Source: an uncultured Mollicutes bacterium
GTDB taxonomy: Bacteria; Bacillota_I; Bacilli_A; Acholeplasmatales; Anaeroplasmataceae
Direction: 5' to 3'
Length of the DNA: 7,786 bases
NCBI GenBank assembly: GCA_947174685.1
Contig: CAMWJY010000031.1
Location: forward strand, 1 to 7,786
Positions within the stretch are counted from its first letter, which is position 1. Each line of letters begins with the position of its first letter. This document shows, piece after piece, positions 1-5,457 of this stretch. Under the pieces are notes generated by a model. That model was not told where the DNA came from and ran no database searches. It saw only the letters and a list, made by a program, of their open reading frames with translations. Made by a program: the position numbers and the translations under genes.

Positions 1-207
1 GTTATGACCTGTTGTGAAAATGATATTCAGTTCTTAGGCTATGAGGTTAAGAATGTGGATATGCTTGTTGCAATAGGGGATTGTATTTATTTAGAATGTG
101 GTGTTGCGCATGAATATTCTAATATTGCAGAAGATGAGGTTGTAATGCTTCATGCAAAGAAGGTTTCCAAATTACCTAAAGAAGAGGATACAGTTTTGTC
201 CTTTTAA
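1..207 (+). CDS. C-terminal end of a cupin-domain protein (5' partial)
   Basis: The reading frame is open to the left edge, so the ATG at position 4 is probably internal and the gene begins outside the window. Counting from that ATG, residues 25-40 fit the second conserved cupin motif, G(X)5PXG(X)2H(X)3N, with Gly25, Gly33, His36 and Asn40 in register and Glu31 in the place of the usual Pro. His36 would be a metal or ligand residue of the beta barrel. The tail after the motif is a beta strand (EVVMLHAKK) and a short charged end, typical of a cupin that closes a protein. Such a C-terminal cupin often sits behind an XRE-type helix-turn-helix in regulators of this group, but that half is not visible, so a free-standing cupin is equally possible. 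A terminator follows ten bases after the stop. Confidence 0.6.
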   Translation, partial: VMTCCENDIQFLGYEVKNVDMLVAIGDCIYLECGVAHEYSNIAEDEVVMLHAKKVSKLPKEEDTVLSF

Positions 208-216
208 AATGAAATT

Positions 217-245
217 GCTCAAGTTTTGGGCTTTTTCTTTTTGTC
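217..245 (+). terminator. Intrinsic terminator after the cupin gene
   Basis: GCTCAA (217-222) pairs with TTGGGC (226-231) across a three-base loop, with one G-U pair. A T-rich run broken by one C follows directly. It separates the cupin gene from the tsaE operon. Confidence 0.75.
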
Positions 246-252
246 TATTTTG

Positions 253-274
253 TGGTATACTTATATAAGGTGAT
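253..274 (+). promoter_or_regulatory. Extended -10 promoter and RBS of the tsaE operon
   Basis: TGG-TATACT (253-261) is an extended -10 element. No good -35 is present: 17 bases upstream lies T-rich terminator sequence (TTTTCT, 233-238), so the element probably depends on the TGn. AAGGTGAT (267-274) is a close match to the anti-Shine-Dalgarno complement and lies five bases before the tsaE ATG. If transcription starts about seven bases after the -10, the leader is very short. Confidence 0.6.
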
Positions 275-279
275 ATTTT

Positions 280-726
280 ATGTTGAAAAGTTATAAAACA
301 AACTCTGCAGAAGAAACAATTGAATTAGGTAAGAAAATAGGTAATTTATTGAATCCTAGTAATGTTCTTTTGTTGACAGGTGATTTATCTGCAGGTAAGA
401 CAACATTAACTAAGGGAATCGGGATTAGCCTTGGAGTGACTAAGATTATCAACTCTCCAACGTTTACTATTGTAAAAGAATATAGAGGGAAATGTCCATT
501 ATATCACCTAGATTTATATCGCCTAGATGGATTAAATAATGATTTTGATTTAGAAGAATATATTGAAGGTGATGGTGTTTGTGTTATTGAATGGCCTTAT
601 CAGGTAGAAGAAATCTTGCCTAAAGAGTATTTAGAGATTAATTTGAAAAGATTAAGTGAATTTGAACGTAGTATAGAGATTAAGGCAAATAGTAGTCGTT
701 ATGAAGAGGTGTTGAAGAAATTATGA
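280..726 (+). CDS. tsaE: tRNA t6A37 biosynthesis ATPase TsaE
   Basis: TsaE is the small P-loop ATPase that works with TsaB and TsaD to transfer the threonylcarbamoyl group to A37 of ANN-decoding tRNAs in the cytoplasm. At 148 codons the length is normal for the family. Residues 34-41 (GDLSAGKT) are the Walker A motif. Residues 58-68 (NSPTFTIVKEY) are the conserved segment carrying the family Thr, and residues 75-82 (YHLDLYRL) are the next family hallmark. The stretch VCVIEWPYQVEEILP contains the conserved Glu-Trp of TsaE. The ATG has an excellent AAGGTGAT ribosome binding site and the upstream promoter is close. The end overlaps tsaB by four bases (ATGA), so the two are probably translationally coupled. 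Confidence 0.95.
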   Translation: MLKSYKTNSAEETIELGKKIGNLLNPSNVLLLTGDLSAGKTTLTKGIGISLGVTKIINSPTFTIVKEYRGKCPLYHLDLYRLDGLNNDFDLEEYIEGDGVCVIEWPYQVEEILPKEYLEINLKRLSEFERSIEIKANSSRYEEVLKKL

Positions 727-1304
727 AAACTTTAATTATAGATTCAGCAACAAATGTTTTATATACAGCTTTGTGCTTTGATGAGGAAGTGATTTATGAA
801 TCTTATGTTCCTGGAAAGCACGATCATGCAAGTGTCATATTAGTTGAAGTAGAGCGTGCTTGTTCAATGGGGAATATTGATTTAATAGATATAGATAAAG
901 TAATTGTTGGTGTAGGACCTGGTTCTTATACAGGTGTACGTATGGGTGTAGCAGTTGGTAAAATGATTGCAACCCTAGAGTCCAAGATAAAGCTTAATGA
1001 AATATCTACATTAAAGCTAATGGCAAGTGGATTAGATGGAATGGTTTTAGCAAGTATAGATGCCAGAAGAGGAAATTGTTTTGGCTGTATTTTAGATACA
1101 GCTAAGAATACCTATATTGTTTCTGAGGCTTTAGTAGAAAAAATATCCTTAGAACAGAATAATTTTGATTTGCAAGTGAATGAAAATGAATATAAAGTAA
1201 ATCCTTTAAAGGTAATCAAGTGGGCTCAAGAAGTTCTAGAACCTAGAACTCTTGTTCCTAATTATCTAAGAGAAACAGAAGCGGAGCGTAATCTTCATGA
1301 TTAG
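723..1304 (+). CDS. tsaB: tRNA t6A37 biosynthesis scaffold protein TsaB
   Basis: TsaB is an inactive ASKHA-fold relative of TsaD. It dimerises with TsaD and recruits TsaE for threonylcarbamoylation of tRNA A37. The N-terminus MKTLIIDSATN has the ASKHA phosphate-loop strand. Residues 65-73 (GPGSYTGVR) are the family signature, SIDARRGNCFG is the following conserved block, and LVPNYLRETEAE near the end matches the usual YLR...AE tail. At 193 codons it is somewhat shorter than many TsaB proteins (about 220-240), mostly in the region after the DARR block. The RBS is AGAGGTG (705-711) inside tsaE. The gene overlaps tsaE by four bases and the next gene by eight. Its catalytic partner tsaD is not in the window. 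Confidence 0.93.
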   Translation: MKTLIIDSATNVLYTALCFDEEVIYESYVPGKHDHASVILVEVERACSMGNIDLIDIDKVIVGVGPGSYTGVRMGVAVGKMIATLESKIKLNEISTLKLMASGLDGMVLASIDARRGNCFGCILDTAKNTYIVSEALVEKISLEQNNFDLQVNENEYKVNPLKVIKWAQEVLEPRTLVPNYLRETEAERNLHD

Positions 1305-2403
1305 ACCTTATAAAAAAGAAGATATCAACCATATTGTTGAACTAGAAAAGAATCATTTAGAATCTTCTTTAGAGGAATCCTTTTATCTTAATGATTTAGC
1401 TAACCCTTTTGCGAGGCATTATGTATTTGAAGTGGATTCTAAAATCATAGGATTTGTTTCTTCAGTATTTGATGGCTTTTCTTTAGAAATTTTGAATTTC
1501 GTAATTGATAAAGCATATCAGACTAAAGGATATGGGACAAAGGCTTTGGCTATGGTTTTAGATGAACTGGTTCCTTTAGGATTAAATAATGTATCTTTAG
1601 AGGTTCGAGAGTCAAATAAAAAAGCTATTCATGTCTATGAAAAGCTAGGATTTAAAACAATTCGAATTAGAAAAGAATATTACAAAAATAAAGAAGATGC
1701 CTATTTTATGCAAAAGCTTTATGATGAAAAGAAAGACATAGCAAATCTAGAGGCAATTCTATTCTCTAAAAAAGAAGGTTTAAAATACACAAGCTATTTC
1801 AAGGAAAGATACTGTCTAAATTATTATGATTTATATGATTATAAAATTGATTCTGTAAAAGACTTTAAATATGATTCCTATATTTACTTCCTTTCTAATT
1901 GGCTTGATGAAAAGCTATTTCAAGGCTTTGATATTTCTAGCTGTGCATTAATGCATGTTAATGCATATCATTATAAAAGTTTATCTAGAAATACATATCC
2001 TGTAAGCTTTAATTATCTTAAGGATTGTATGGAATATACATATAAAATCAATACAGAATATGGTGAAGACTATGCACAAAAATATGCAAAGTTTAACTAT
2101 GATAAAATCTCAAGTGGTAAAATTAAGAGTTATTCTGTCGTTATAAATGATAAAACTATTGGTACAGTTTTGATTTTAGAATATTATCATAGTATCTTTA
2201 TTTATGGATTATATGTAGATGAAAAGTATCGTCATCAAGGGATTGCTTCTAATCTAATGGATGCTTGTATAGAGTATGCAAAAAAGGTAAACAAATGTGA
2301 GGTTTATCTAGAAGCAGAACCAGATGATACACCTATTGAAATGTATAAAAGAATGAATTTTATAGAGATTGAAACACTCTATGAAATGTTTTTGGAGAAA
2401 TAA
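1297..2403 (+). CDS. rimI: RimI-type N-acetyltransferase fused to a second GNAT domain
   Basis: Residues 1 to about 143 form a RimI-like GNAT domain. The acetyl-CoA pyrophosphate loop is QTKGYGT (75-81), followed by LEVRESN (101-107), YEKLGF (114-119) and RKEYYKNKEDA (125-135), which together are the RimI hallmark. RimI acetylates the N-terminal alanine of ribosomal protein bS18. Residues from about 160 to 368 are an extra part not found in ordinary RimI proteins (about 150 residues). It ends in a second GNAT fold with VDEKYRHQGIA (about 307-317) as its acetyl-CoA loop and MYKRMNF (349-355) as the usual late GNAT motif. Its substrate cannot be read from the sequence. The ATG overlaps tsaB by eight bases, with GGAG at 1283-1286 as a plausible RBS. 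The position after tsaB is the classical place for rimI, which supports the assignment of the first domain. Confidence 0.85.
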   Translation: MIRPYKKEDINHIVELEKNHLESSLEESFYLNDLANPFARHYVFEVDSKIIGFVSSVFDGFSLEILNFVIDKAYQTKGYGTKALAMVLDELVPLGLNNVSLEVRESNKKAIHVYEKLGFKTIRIRKEYYKNKEDAYFMQKLYDEKKDIANLEAILFSKKEGLKYTSYFKERYCLNYYDLYDYKIDSVKDFKYDSYIYFLSNWLDEKLFQGFDISSCALMHVNAYHYKSLSRNTYPVSFNYLKDCMEYTYKINTEYGEDYAQKYAKFNYDKISSGKIKSYSVVINDKTIGTVLILEYYHSIFIYGLYVDEKYRHQGIASNLMDACIEYAKKVNKCEVYLEAEPDDTPIEMYKRMNFIEIETLYEMFLEK

Positions 2404-2876
2404 TGGAAAAGACAAATGTAATGCGCATTTTAGATCAAAAGAAAATTCCATATGAAGCCTTTCTTTATCCACACGAGGAAGGCGTTTGTGTGGATGGAAT
2501 AAAGGTTGCAGAATTACTTGGACAAAATAAAGCAGAAGTATTTAAGACATTAGTAGCTATAGGGCACAGTAAGCATTATTATGTATTTGTTATACCGATT
2601 GCTGAAGAATTAGATTTGAAGAAGGCTGCTAAATCTGTAAAAGAAAAATCTATCGAGTTAATTCCAGTAAAAGATTTATTGGGGATAACAGGCTATATTC
2701 GTGGTGGATGTAGTCCAATTGGAATGAAAAAACAATTCACTACAACGCTTCATATTTCTGCCCAAAGCTTAGAAAGCATTATTTTTTCTGCAGGGAAAAT
2801 AGGATATCAGGTAAAAATGAATCCTTTAGATTTGGCTAAGGTTATAAAAGTAGAATTTAGTGATATTATAAGATAA
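2403..2876 (+). CDS. ybaK: YbaK/EbsC-type Cys-tRNA(Pro)/aminoacyl-tRNA deacylase
   Basis: Proteins of this family hydrolyse Cys-tRNA(Pro), and some members other mischarged tRNAs, after release from prolyl-tRNA synthetase. The 157-codon length is standard. Lys48 in VFKTLV is at the place of the essential family lysine. GGCSPIG (101-107) is the conserved substrate-pocket loop, and SAGKIGYQVKMNP is the usual C-terminal block before the last helix. The start ATG shares its A with the stop of the preceding gene (TAATG), and GGAGAAA (2394-2400) is just upstream, so translation is coupled. The gene is the last of the operon. The following 36 bases contain only an A-run/T-run hairpin of doubtful strength (2891-2919), so the operon terminator is uncertain. 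Exact tRNA specificity within the YbaK/ProX superfamily cannot be told from sequence alone. Confidence 0.9.
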   Translation: MEKTNVMRILDQKKIPYEAFLYPHEEGVCVDGIKVAELLGQNKAEVFKTLVAIGHSKHYYVFVIPIAEELDLKKAAKSVKEKSIELIPVKDLLGITGYIRGGCSPIGMKKQFTTTLHISAQSLESIIFSAGKIGYQVKMNPLDLAKVIKVEFSDIIR

Positions 2877-2941
2877 ATAAGCAAGAAACGAAAAAAATTG
2901 CAATTAAATACATTTTTTTATATTAAAGAAGTATCCCTTTA

Positions 2942-2950
2942 TGTTATAAT
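2942..2950 (+). promoter_or_regulatory. Extended -10 promoter of candidate RNA 1
   Basis: TGT-TATAAT is a perfect extended -10. The best -35 candidate is TTAAAG (2923-2928) with a 16-base spacer, a weak match. Transcription would start near 2956-2958. The bases ATGTTATAATA (2941-2951) recur exactly at 5137-5147 in the promoter of candidate RNA 2. Confidence 0.65.
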
Positions 2951-2955
2951 AAATG

Positions 2956-3107
2956 CGTAGCTAGAAGAAGTCTATAATGTGAGAGCTCTACTCCCTATAG
3001 ATGGTTATGACAACTGAATTGTCGTAGAGTGGTTTTCCGAATGGATAGCGTGATTGAACATGGTGAGTACATATGTACTACCAAAACTCAATTACGCTTT
3101 TTATTTT
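2956..3107 (+). ncRNA. Candidate structured RNA 1, about 150 nt, family not recognised
   Basis: This stretch has no credible reading frame but is bounded by a good promoter and a strong terminator. Visible pairings are TCTATA (2971-2976) with TATAGA (2996-3001); CTCTAC (2986-2991) with GTAGAG (3024-3029); GACAA (3009-3013) with TTGTC (3019-3023); and a small TCC-GAAT-GGA hairpin (3036-3045). The first two pairings interleave and would make an H-type pseudoknot with a hairpin embedded in its long loop. The 3' end is a long hairpin running into a T-tract. I compared it from memory with SRP RNA, 6S RNA, RNase P, tmRNA and the common riboswitches and found no match. It could be a stand-alone small RNA or a terminating leader for the damaged gene that follows. 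The RNA call rests on structure and signals only. Confidence 0.6.
3047..3107 (+). terminator. Long-hairpin intrinsic terminator of candidate RNA 1
   Basis: AGCGTGATTGA (3047-3057) pairs with TCAATTACGCT (3088-3098) over eleven positions with one G-U pair. Inside, GGT (3062-3064) pairs with ACC (3080-3082), and GTAC (3067-3070) pairs with GTAC (3075-3078) around an ATAT loop. A T-run follows at 3098-3102 and again at 3104-3107. Confidence 0.85.
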
Positions 3108-3130
3108 ATAATTCGATGAAATGAGAAAGG

Positions 3131-3595
3131 ATGAAAAAAATGGAATTAGAAAAAAATGATTTTGATCTAAGTAAAGCTTATAGAAAATAGTAGAAATAAG
3201 GCTTTACAAAAAATAAATGAGGAGCTTATATGTTTATATTGGAATGTTGGCAAATATTTGAATGAAAGGAAACAAACTATTAATTATGGAGATAAATATT
3301 TTGCAGATTTATCTGCCTATATTAAATCTATTTACCCCAACCTCAAAGGATTTACTCGTAGAGGTTTATATAGAATGTTGCAATTTTATAATGCCTATTT
3401 TCTCATTTTGAAAAAGTGTCAACACTGTTGACACAATTGAGTTGGTCAAATCATTTAAAAAATTTATCTTCCACAAAGGAATTTGAATAACGTTTTTATG
3501 ACTATTTAAGAACACCTTCTTGTTTGGCTGCGGTAGAATTAAAAATTGGGAAATTTAATGCAGATTACATTTTTAATATGGACTTATATTTTTTC
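3131..3595 (+). pseudogene. Degraded DUF1016/YhcG-type PD-(D/E)XK nuclease gene
   Basis: The pieces lie in order but in different frames. A start (ATG at 3131 or 3140, RBS-like GAGAAAGG upstream) opens a frame that stops at 3188. The homology resumes from about 3183 in another frame, reading SRNKALQKINEELICLYWN, then the family block YPNLKGFTRRGLYRMLQFY, and stops at 3429. It continues from about 3404 in the first frame with EKVSTLLTQLSWSNHL, the DUF1016 QLSWSH-type motif, to a stop at 3488. In that same frame RFYDYLR and AAVELKIGKFNADY follow, the E-x-K catalytic core of the PD-(D/E)XK fold. In intact members roughly 80-100 residues separate these last two blocks; here almost none do, so an internal deletion is likely. 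Intact relatives are often found with restriction-modification loci. The product cannot be functional as written. Sequencing error could explain one frameshift but not the deletion. Confidence 0.8.
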
Positions 3596-3648
3596 AGCTT
3601 TAAAACTAAATGCTTTTCAAAATATATATTTCATTTTTCGACATTATT

Positions 3649-3657
3649 TGGTATAAT
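3649..3657 (+). promoter_or_regulatory. Extended -10 promoter of the DAC-like gene
   Basis: TGG-TATAAT is a perfect extended -10 element 33 bases before the start codon. The -35 region 17 bases upstream (TTTCAT, 3629-3634) is weak. The gene therefore seems to have its own promoter, independent of the broken nuclease gene. The RBS is AGAGGGG (3679-3685). Confidence 0.65.
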
Positions 3658-3690
3658 TAGATAAGAATTCTAATAAACAGAGGGGATAAT

Positions 3691-5088
3691 ATGGCAAAAA
3701 ATTTTTTTGAAGAATTTAAAGAGTTTATAGGTAATTACATATATGAAATCATTGGTAGTCCATTTGATACGAGTTATTTAACAAATGAACAGATAGAAAA
3801 AGCAAAATCTACATTTGATATTGAAGCGAGAAACAATCAAGAGTATGCTCTTATTTTTTATATTCCGAATAATGAAATGGCTATTAAAGGAAAAATTAAG
3901 AGTCCAATAACGGAAGATGTTCTTTCTTTAATTAAAACTATTTGTTCTTTTTTTCCAAAAGTTTCTAAATATAAATATTCTGGAACTGGATATAACCGTC
4001 CAGAAATAAGCTTAATAAATCAAATTGACCAATATAAATATGCTGTGCAGCGAGGGATATGTAATTGGGTTTGTGGAAGCGACAACGGTGAAAAAATAGA
4101 AGAACTTCTTAGCATCTTAGAAGATTGGGCAAAGAAAACTTATGAGGGCAGAAAAGTTTCTTACTCCTTAATAATAGATGTAGAGAATGATGAAGAGGAT
4201 AAAGATTTTTTCTTTGAGTTTTTAAAGGATGAATTTAGTGCAACTTTGACTGACTCAATAACTTCAGCATTCATTATTAATAAAAAAGGGAAACTTTTGA
4301 AATATCAGTCAGTTATTGATGAAAAAAATCATAATAGAGTTACTTCCTATCGTTTGGATAAAAATGTTCCATTTCGTTTTGCTAATTTAATATATAAAGA
4401 AGTAAAAGATAAGAAAATTGGTCTTTTTCTTTTAAATAATGGCGACATATTAATATCTAAAAATCAGGAAATCCTTCTAGTGAAAAGAAACGGAAAATGG
4501 TTGAATTGCCAGTTATCTTCTTTTGTTAATGCCGTTAAAGATTTTACCTTAGAAAACAATATAAGTACAAAGCTGATTAATGAAATATATTATACTATGC
4601 TAGATATATCGTTTTCTCATACAGGTGGTCTAATAGCTATATTGAAAAATGATTGCTTCTTAAATGGAAGCGAACAAATTGTTTCTAAATTTGATCAGCT
4701 TAAAGAAGATATTAGTGAAGAGAATCTAATTAACATCATTAAAGAAGAAAATAAACAACTGACAGAAAATGAAATTAAAAGAGAAGCCAAAAAAAGAGTT
4801 TTGAAAAAGAAAGCTATATTAACATTATTAGCTAATAAAAATTTTTTTATCAAAATTGAAAGAAAACTTCGAAGTGAGTTAGCTGCCTTAGATGGTGCTT
4901 GCTTGATTGATAAAGAAGGAAAGCTAATTGCAATCGGAACTATTATACAAAATGACAAAGGATCTAGTGGTGGTGGAAGAGGAGCTGCTGCTAAGAAATT
5001 ATCTCAAAATGGATTGGCAATTAAAATCTCCACAGATGGGTATATTGAGGTTTTTCAAGAAGGAAAAAGAATTTATCTTATAAAATAG
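3691..5088 (+). CDS. Diadenylate-cyclase-like (DAC/DisA_N) protein with N-terminal putative sensor domain
   Basis: The C-terminal half looks like a DAC domain, the fold that condenses two ATP to c-di-AMP in DisA and CdaA. The segment FLLNNGDILISK and then YYTMLDISFSHTGGLIAI (His310 to Ile317 at its end) precede the active-site region. Asp401-Gly402-Ala403 is the DGA motif, in SELAALDGACLIDKEGKLIA. The second motif, normally RHR, is here GGGRGAAA (427-434), so only the arginine is kept. The tail GLAIKISTDGYIEVFQEG matches the strand and turn after RHR in DisA. A charged helical stretch (about 333-400) lies before DGA. Residues 1 to about 230 form a separate soluble domain with VQRGICNWVCG and WAKKTYEGRKVSYSLIID. 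This arrangement resembles the DAC proteins with variable N-terminal sensor domains listed in Pfam as DACN families, though I cannot fix which one. There are no membrane segments. Whether it makes c-di-AMP, another nucleotide or nothing is open. Confidence 0.7.
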   Translation: MAKNFFEEFKEFIGNYIYEIIGSPFDTSYLTNEQIEKAKSTFDIEARNNQEYALIFYIPNNEMAIKGKIKSPITEDVLSLIKTICSFFPKVSKYKYSGTGYNRPEISLINQIDQYKYAVQRGICNWVCGSDNGEKIEELLSILEDWAKKTYEGRKVSYSLIIDVENDEEDKDFFFEFLKDEFSATLTDSITSAFIINKKGKLLKYQSVIDEKNHNRVTSYRLDKNVPFRFANLIYKEVKDKKIGLFLLNNGDILISKNQEILLVKRNGKWLNCQLSSFVNAVKDFTLENNISTKLINEIYYTMLDISFSHTGGLIAILKNDCFLNGSEQIVSKFDQLKEDISEENLINIIKEENKQLTENEIKREAKKRVLKKKAILTLLANKNFFIKIERKLRSELAALDGACLIDKEGKLIAIGTIIQNDKGSSGGGRGAAAKKLSQNGLAIKISTDGYIEVFQEGKRIYLIK

Positions 5089-5113
5089 CATATATTATTA
5101 ATAGGCTATTTTA
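5081..5113 (+). terminator. Hairpin overlapping the stop codon of the DAC-like gene, weak terminator
   Basis: TAAAATAGC (5081-5089) pairs perfectly with GCTATTTTA (5105-5113) over nine base pairs around a 15-base loop, and the left arm contains the TAG stop. The stem is A/T-rich and the following T content is poor, so termination may be partial. The RNA 2 promoter starts five bases later. Confidence 0.45.
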
Positions 5114-5117
5114 ATGT

Positions 5118-5146
5118 TTGACTTTATCTTTGTTATATGTTATAAT
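5118..5146 (+). promoter_or_regulatory. Near-consensus promoter of candidate RNA 2
   Basis: TTGACT (5118-5123), an exact 17-base spacer, then TATAAT (5141-5146) preceded by TGT as an extended -10. This is the strongest promoter in the window and predicts a transcript starting near 5153. Confidence 0.85.
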
Positions 5147-5152
5147 AGTCGA

Positions 5153-5270
5153 AAACTTATAGGCGGTGACCAAGGGAACTTGGCTTATCGGATTACCAAA
5201 GTATATAATTGGTAAGCACGGCGAGGAATGACACTCGTACAAAAAATCTACATTAATGTGGATTTTTTTT
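5153..5270 (+). ncRNA. Candidate structured RNA 2, about 115 nt, family not recognised
   Basis: No reading frame is credible here, yet a strong promoter and a strong terminator bracket the stretch. Three hairpins are clear: CCAAG-GGAA-CTTGG (5170-5183) with a GNRA-class loop; TTACCAA (5193-5199) with TTGGTAA (5209-5215) around a nine-base A/T loop; and CGAG (5222-5225) with CTCG (5234-5237). The joining segments GGCGGTGA, CTTATCGGA and GCACGG are G-rich and look like a conserved core, as in an aptamer or a protein-binding small RNA. It may be a stand-alone RNA, or a terminating leader of glnS, whose start is about 190 bases after the terminator. I find no SRP core, no T-box UGGNACC and no known riboswitch consensus in it. 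Confidence 0.65.
5241..5270 (+). terminator. Intrinsic terminator of candidate RNA 2
   Basis: ATCTACAT (5246-5253) pairs with ATGTGGAT (5256-5263) with one G-U pair; in practice the outer six pairs close a six-base loop. An A-run (5241-5246) precedes it and eight T bases (5263-5270) follow, so it could also act on the other strand. Confidence 0.9.
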
Positions 5271-5402
5271 TATAAATTTAATAAGAATAATTCGTATCAT
5301 AGGAGTAGCAATTTGATATTAAGAAAAAACTTTTAAAAATTGTTATGCTAATTTTCTTTTAGAAAATGCTTTTAGTCTCTATTTTTTTTGTATTAAATAA
5401 TG

Positions 5403-5454
5403 TATAATAATATTGTTATGTAAATTTAAAAACTATGTTTTTATAGGAGTGATA
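5403..5454 (+). promoter_or_regulatory. Probable promoter and RBS of glnS
   Basis: TATAAT (5403-5408) is a full -10 hexamer with no good -35 (the region 17 bases upstream is T-rich). AGGAGTGAT (5445-5453) lies four bases before the ATG at 5458 and decides the start. The stretch 5271-5400 before it is very A/T-rich; beyond a small ATTTTC/GAAAAT hairpin (5351-5367) I see nothing in it. Confidence 0.6.
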
Positions 5455-5457
5455 TTT

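Noticed and set aside
2891..2919. Terminator after ybaK
   Set aside because: Only an A-run opposite a T-run with a 13-base loop; too weak to call as a feature, though it may contribute to ending the operon transcript.
2956..3107. SRP RNA or 6S RNA
   Set aside because: The SRP apical GGAAGCAG-type core is missing, and the fold is several small helices instead of the long rod with a central bubble expected for 6S RNA.
4695..4958. An 87-codon minus-strand open frame inside the DAC-like gene
   Set aside because: It is antisense to a well-supported coding region and shows only the hydrophobic, Ser/Phe-rich composition expected from reading lysine-rich sequence backwards; no promoter or RBS was seen.
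5153..5270. A c-di-AMP (ydaO) riboswitch linked to the DAC-like gene
   Set aside because: A tempting link, but the core blocks I know for that class do not line up with the hairpins seen, so the resemblance was too loose to report as a call.
5347..5385. A terminator upstream of glnS (ATTTTC/GAAAAT hairpin and T-run)
   Set aside because: The stem is six A/T-rich pairs and the T-run is more than ten bases away; this is within chance for such A/T-rich DNA.
5413..5457. A 15-codon N-terminal extension of glnS from a TTG
   Set aside because: It has no RBS and starts five bases after the -10 hexamer, so it would lie at or before the transcription start. The ATG at 5458 has a strong RBS and gives the usual GlnRS N-terminus.
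5153..5457. A T-box leader for glnS
   Set aside because: The distance and the terminator fit, but the UGGNACC antiterminator bulge and the surrounding T-box sequence are absent, and glnS has a closer TATAAT.
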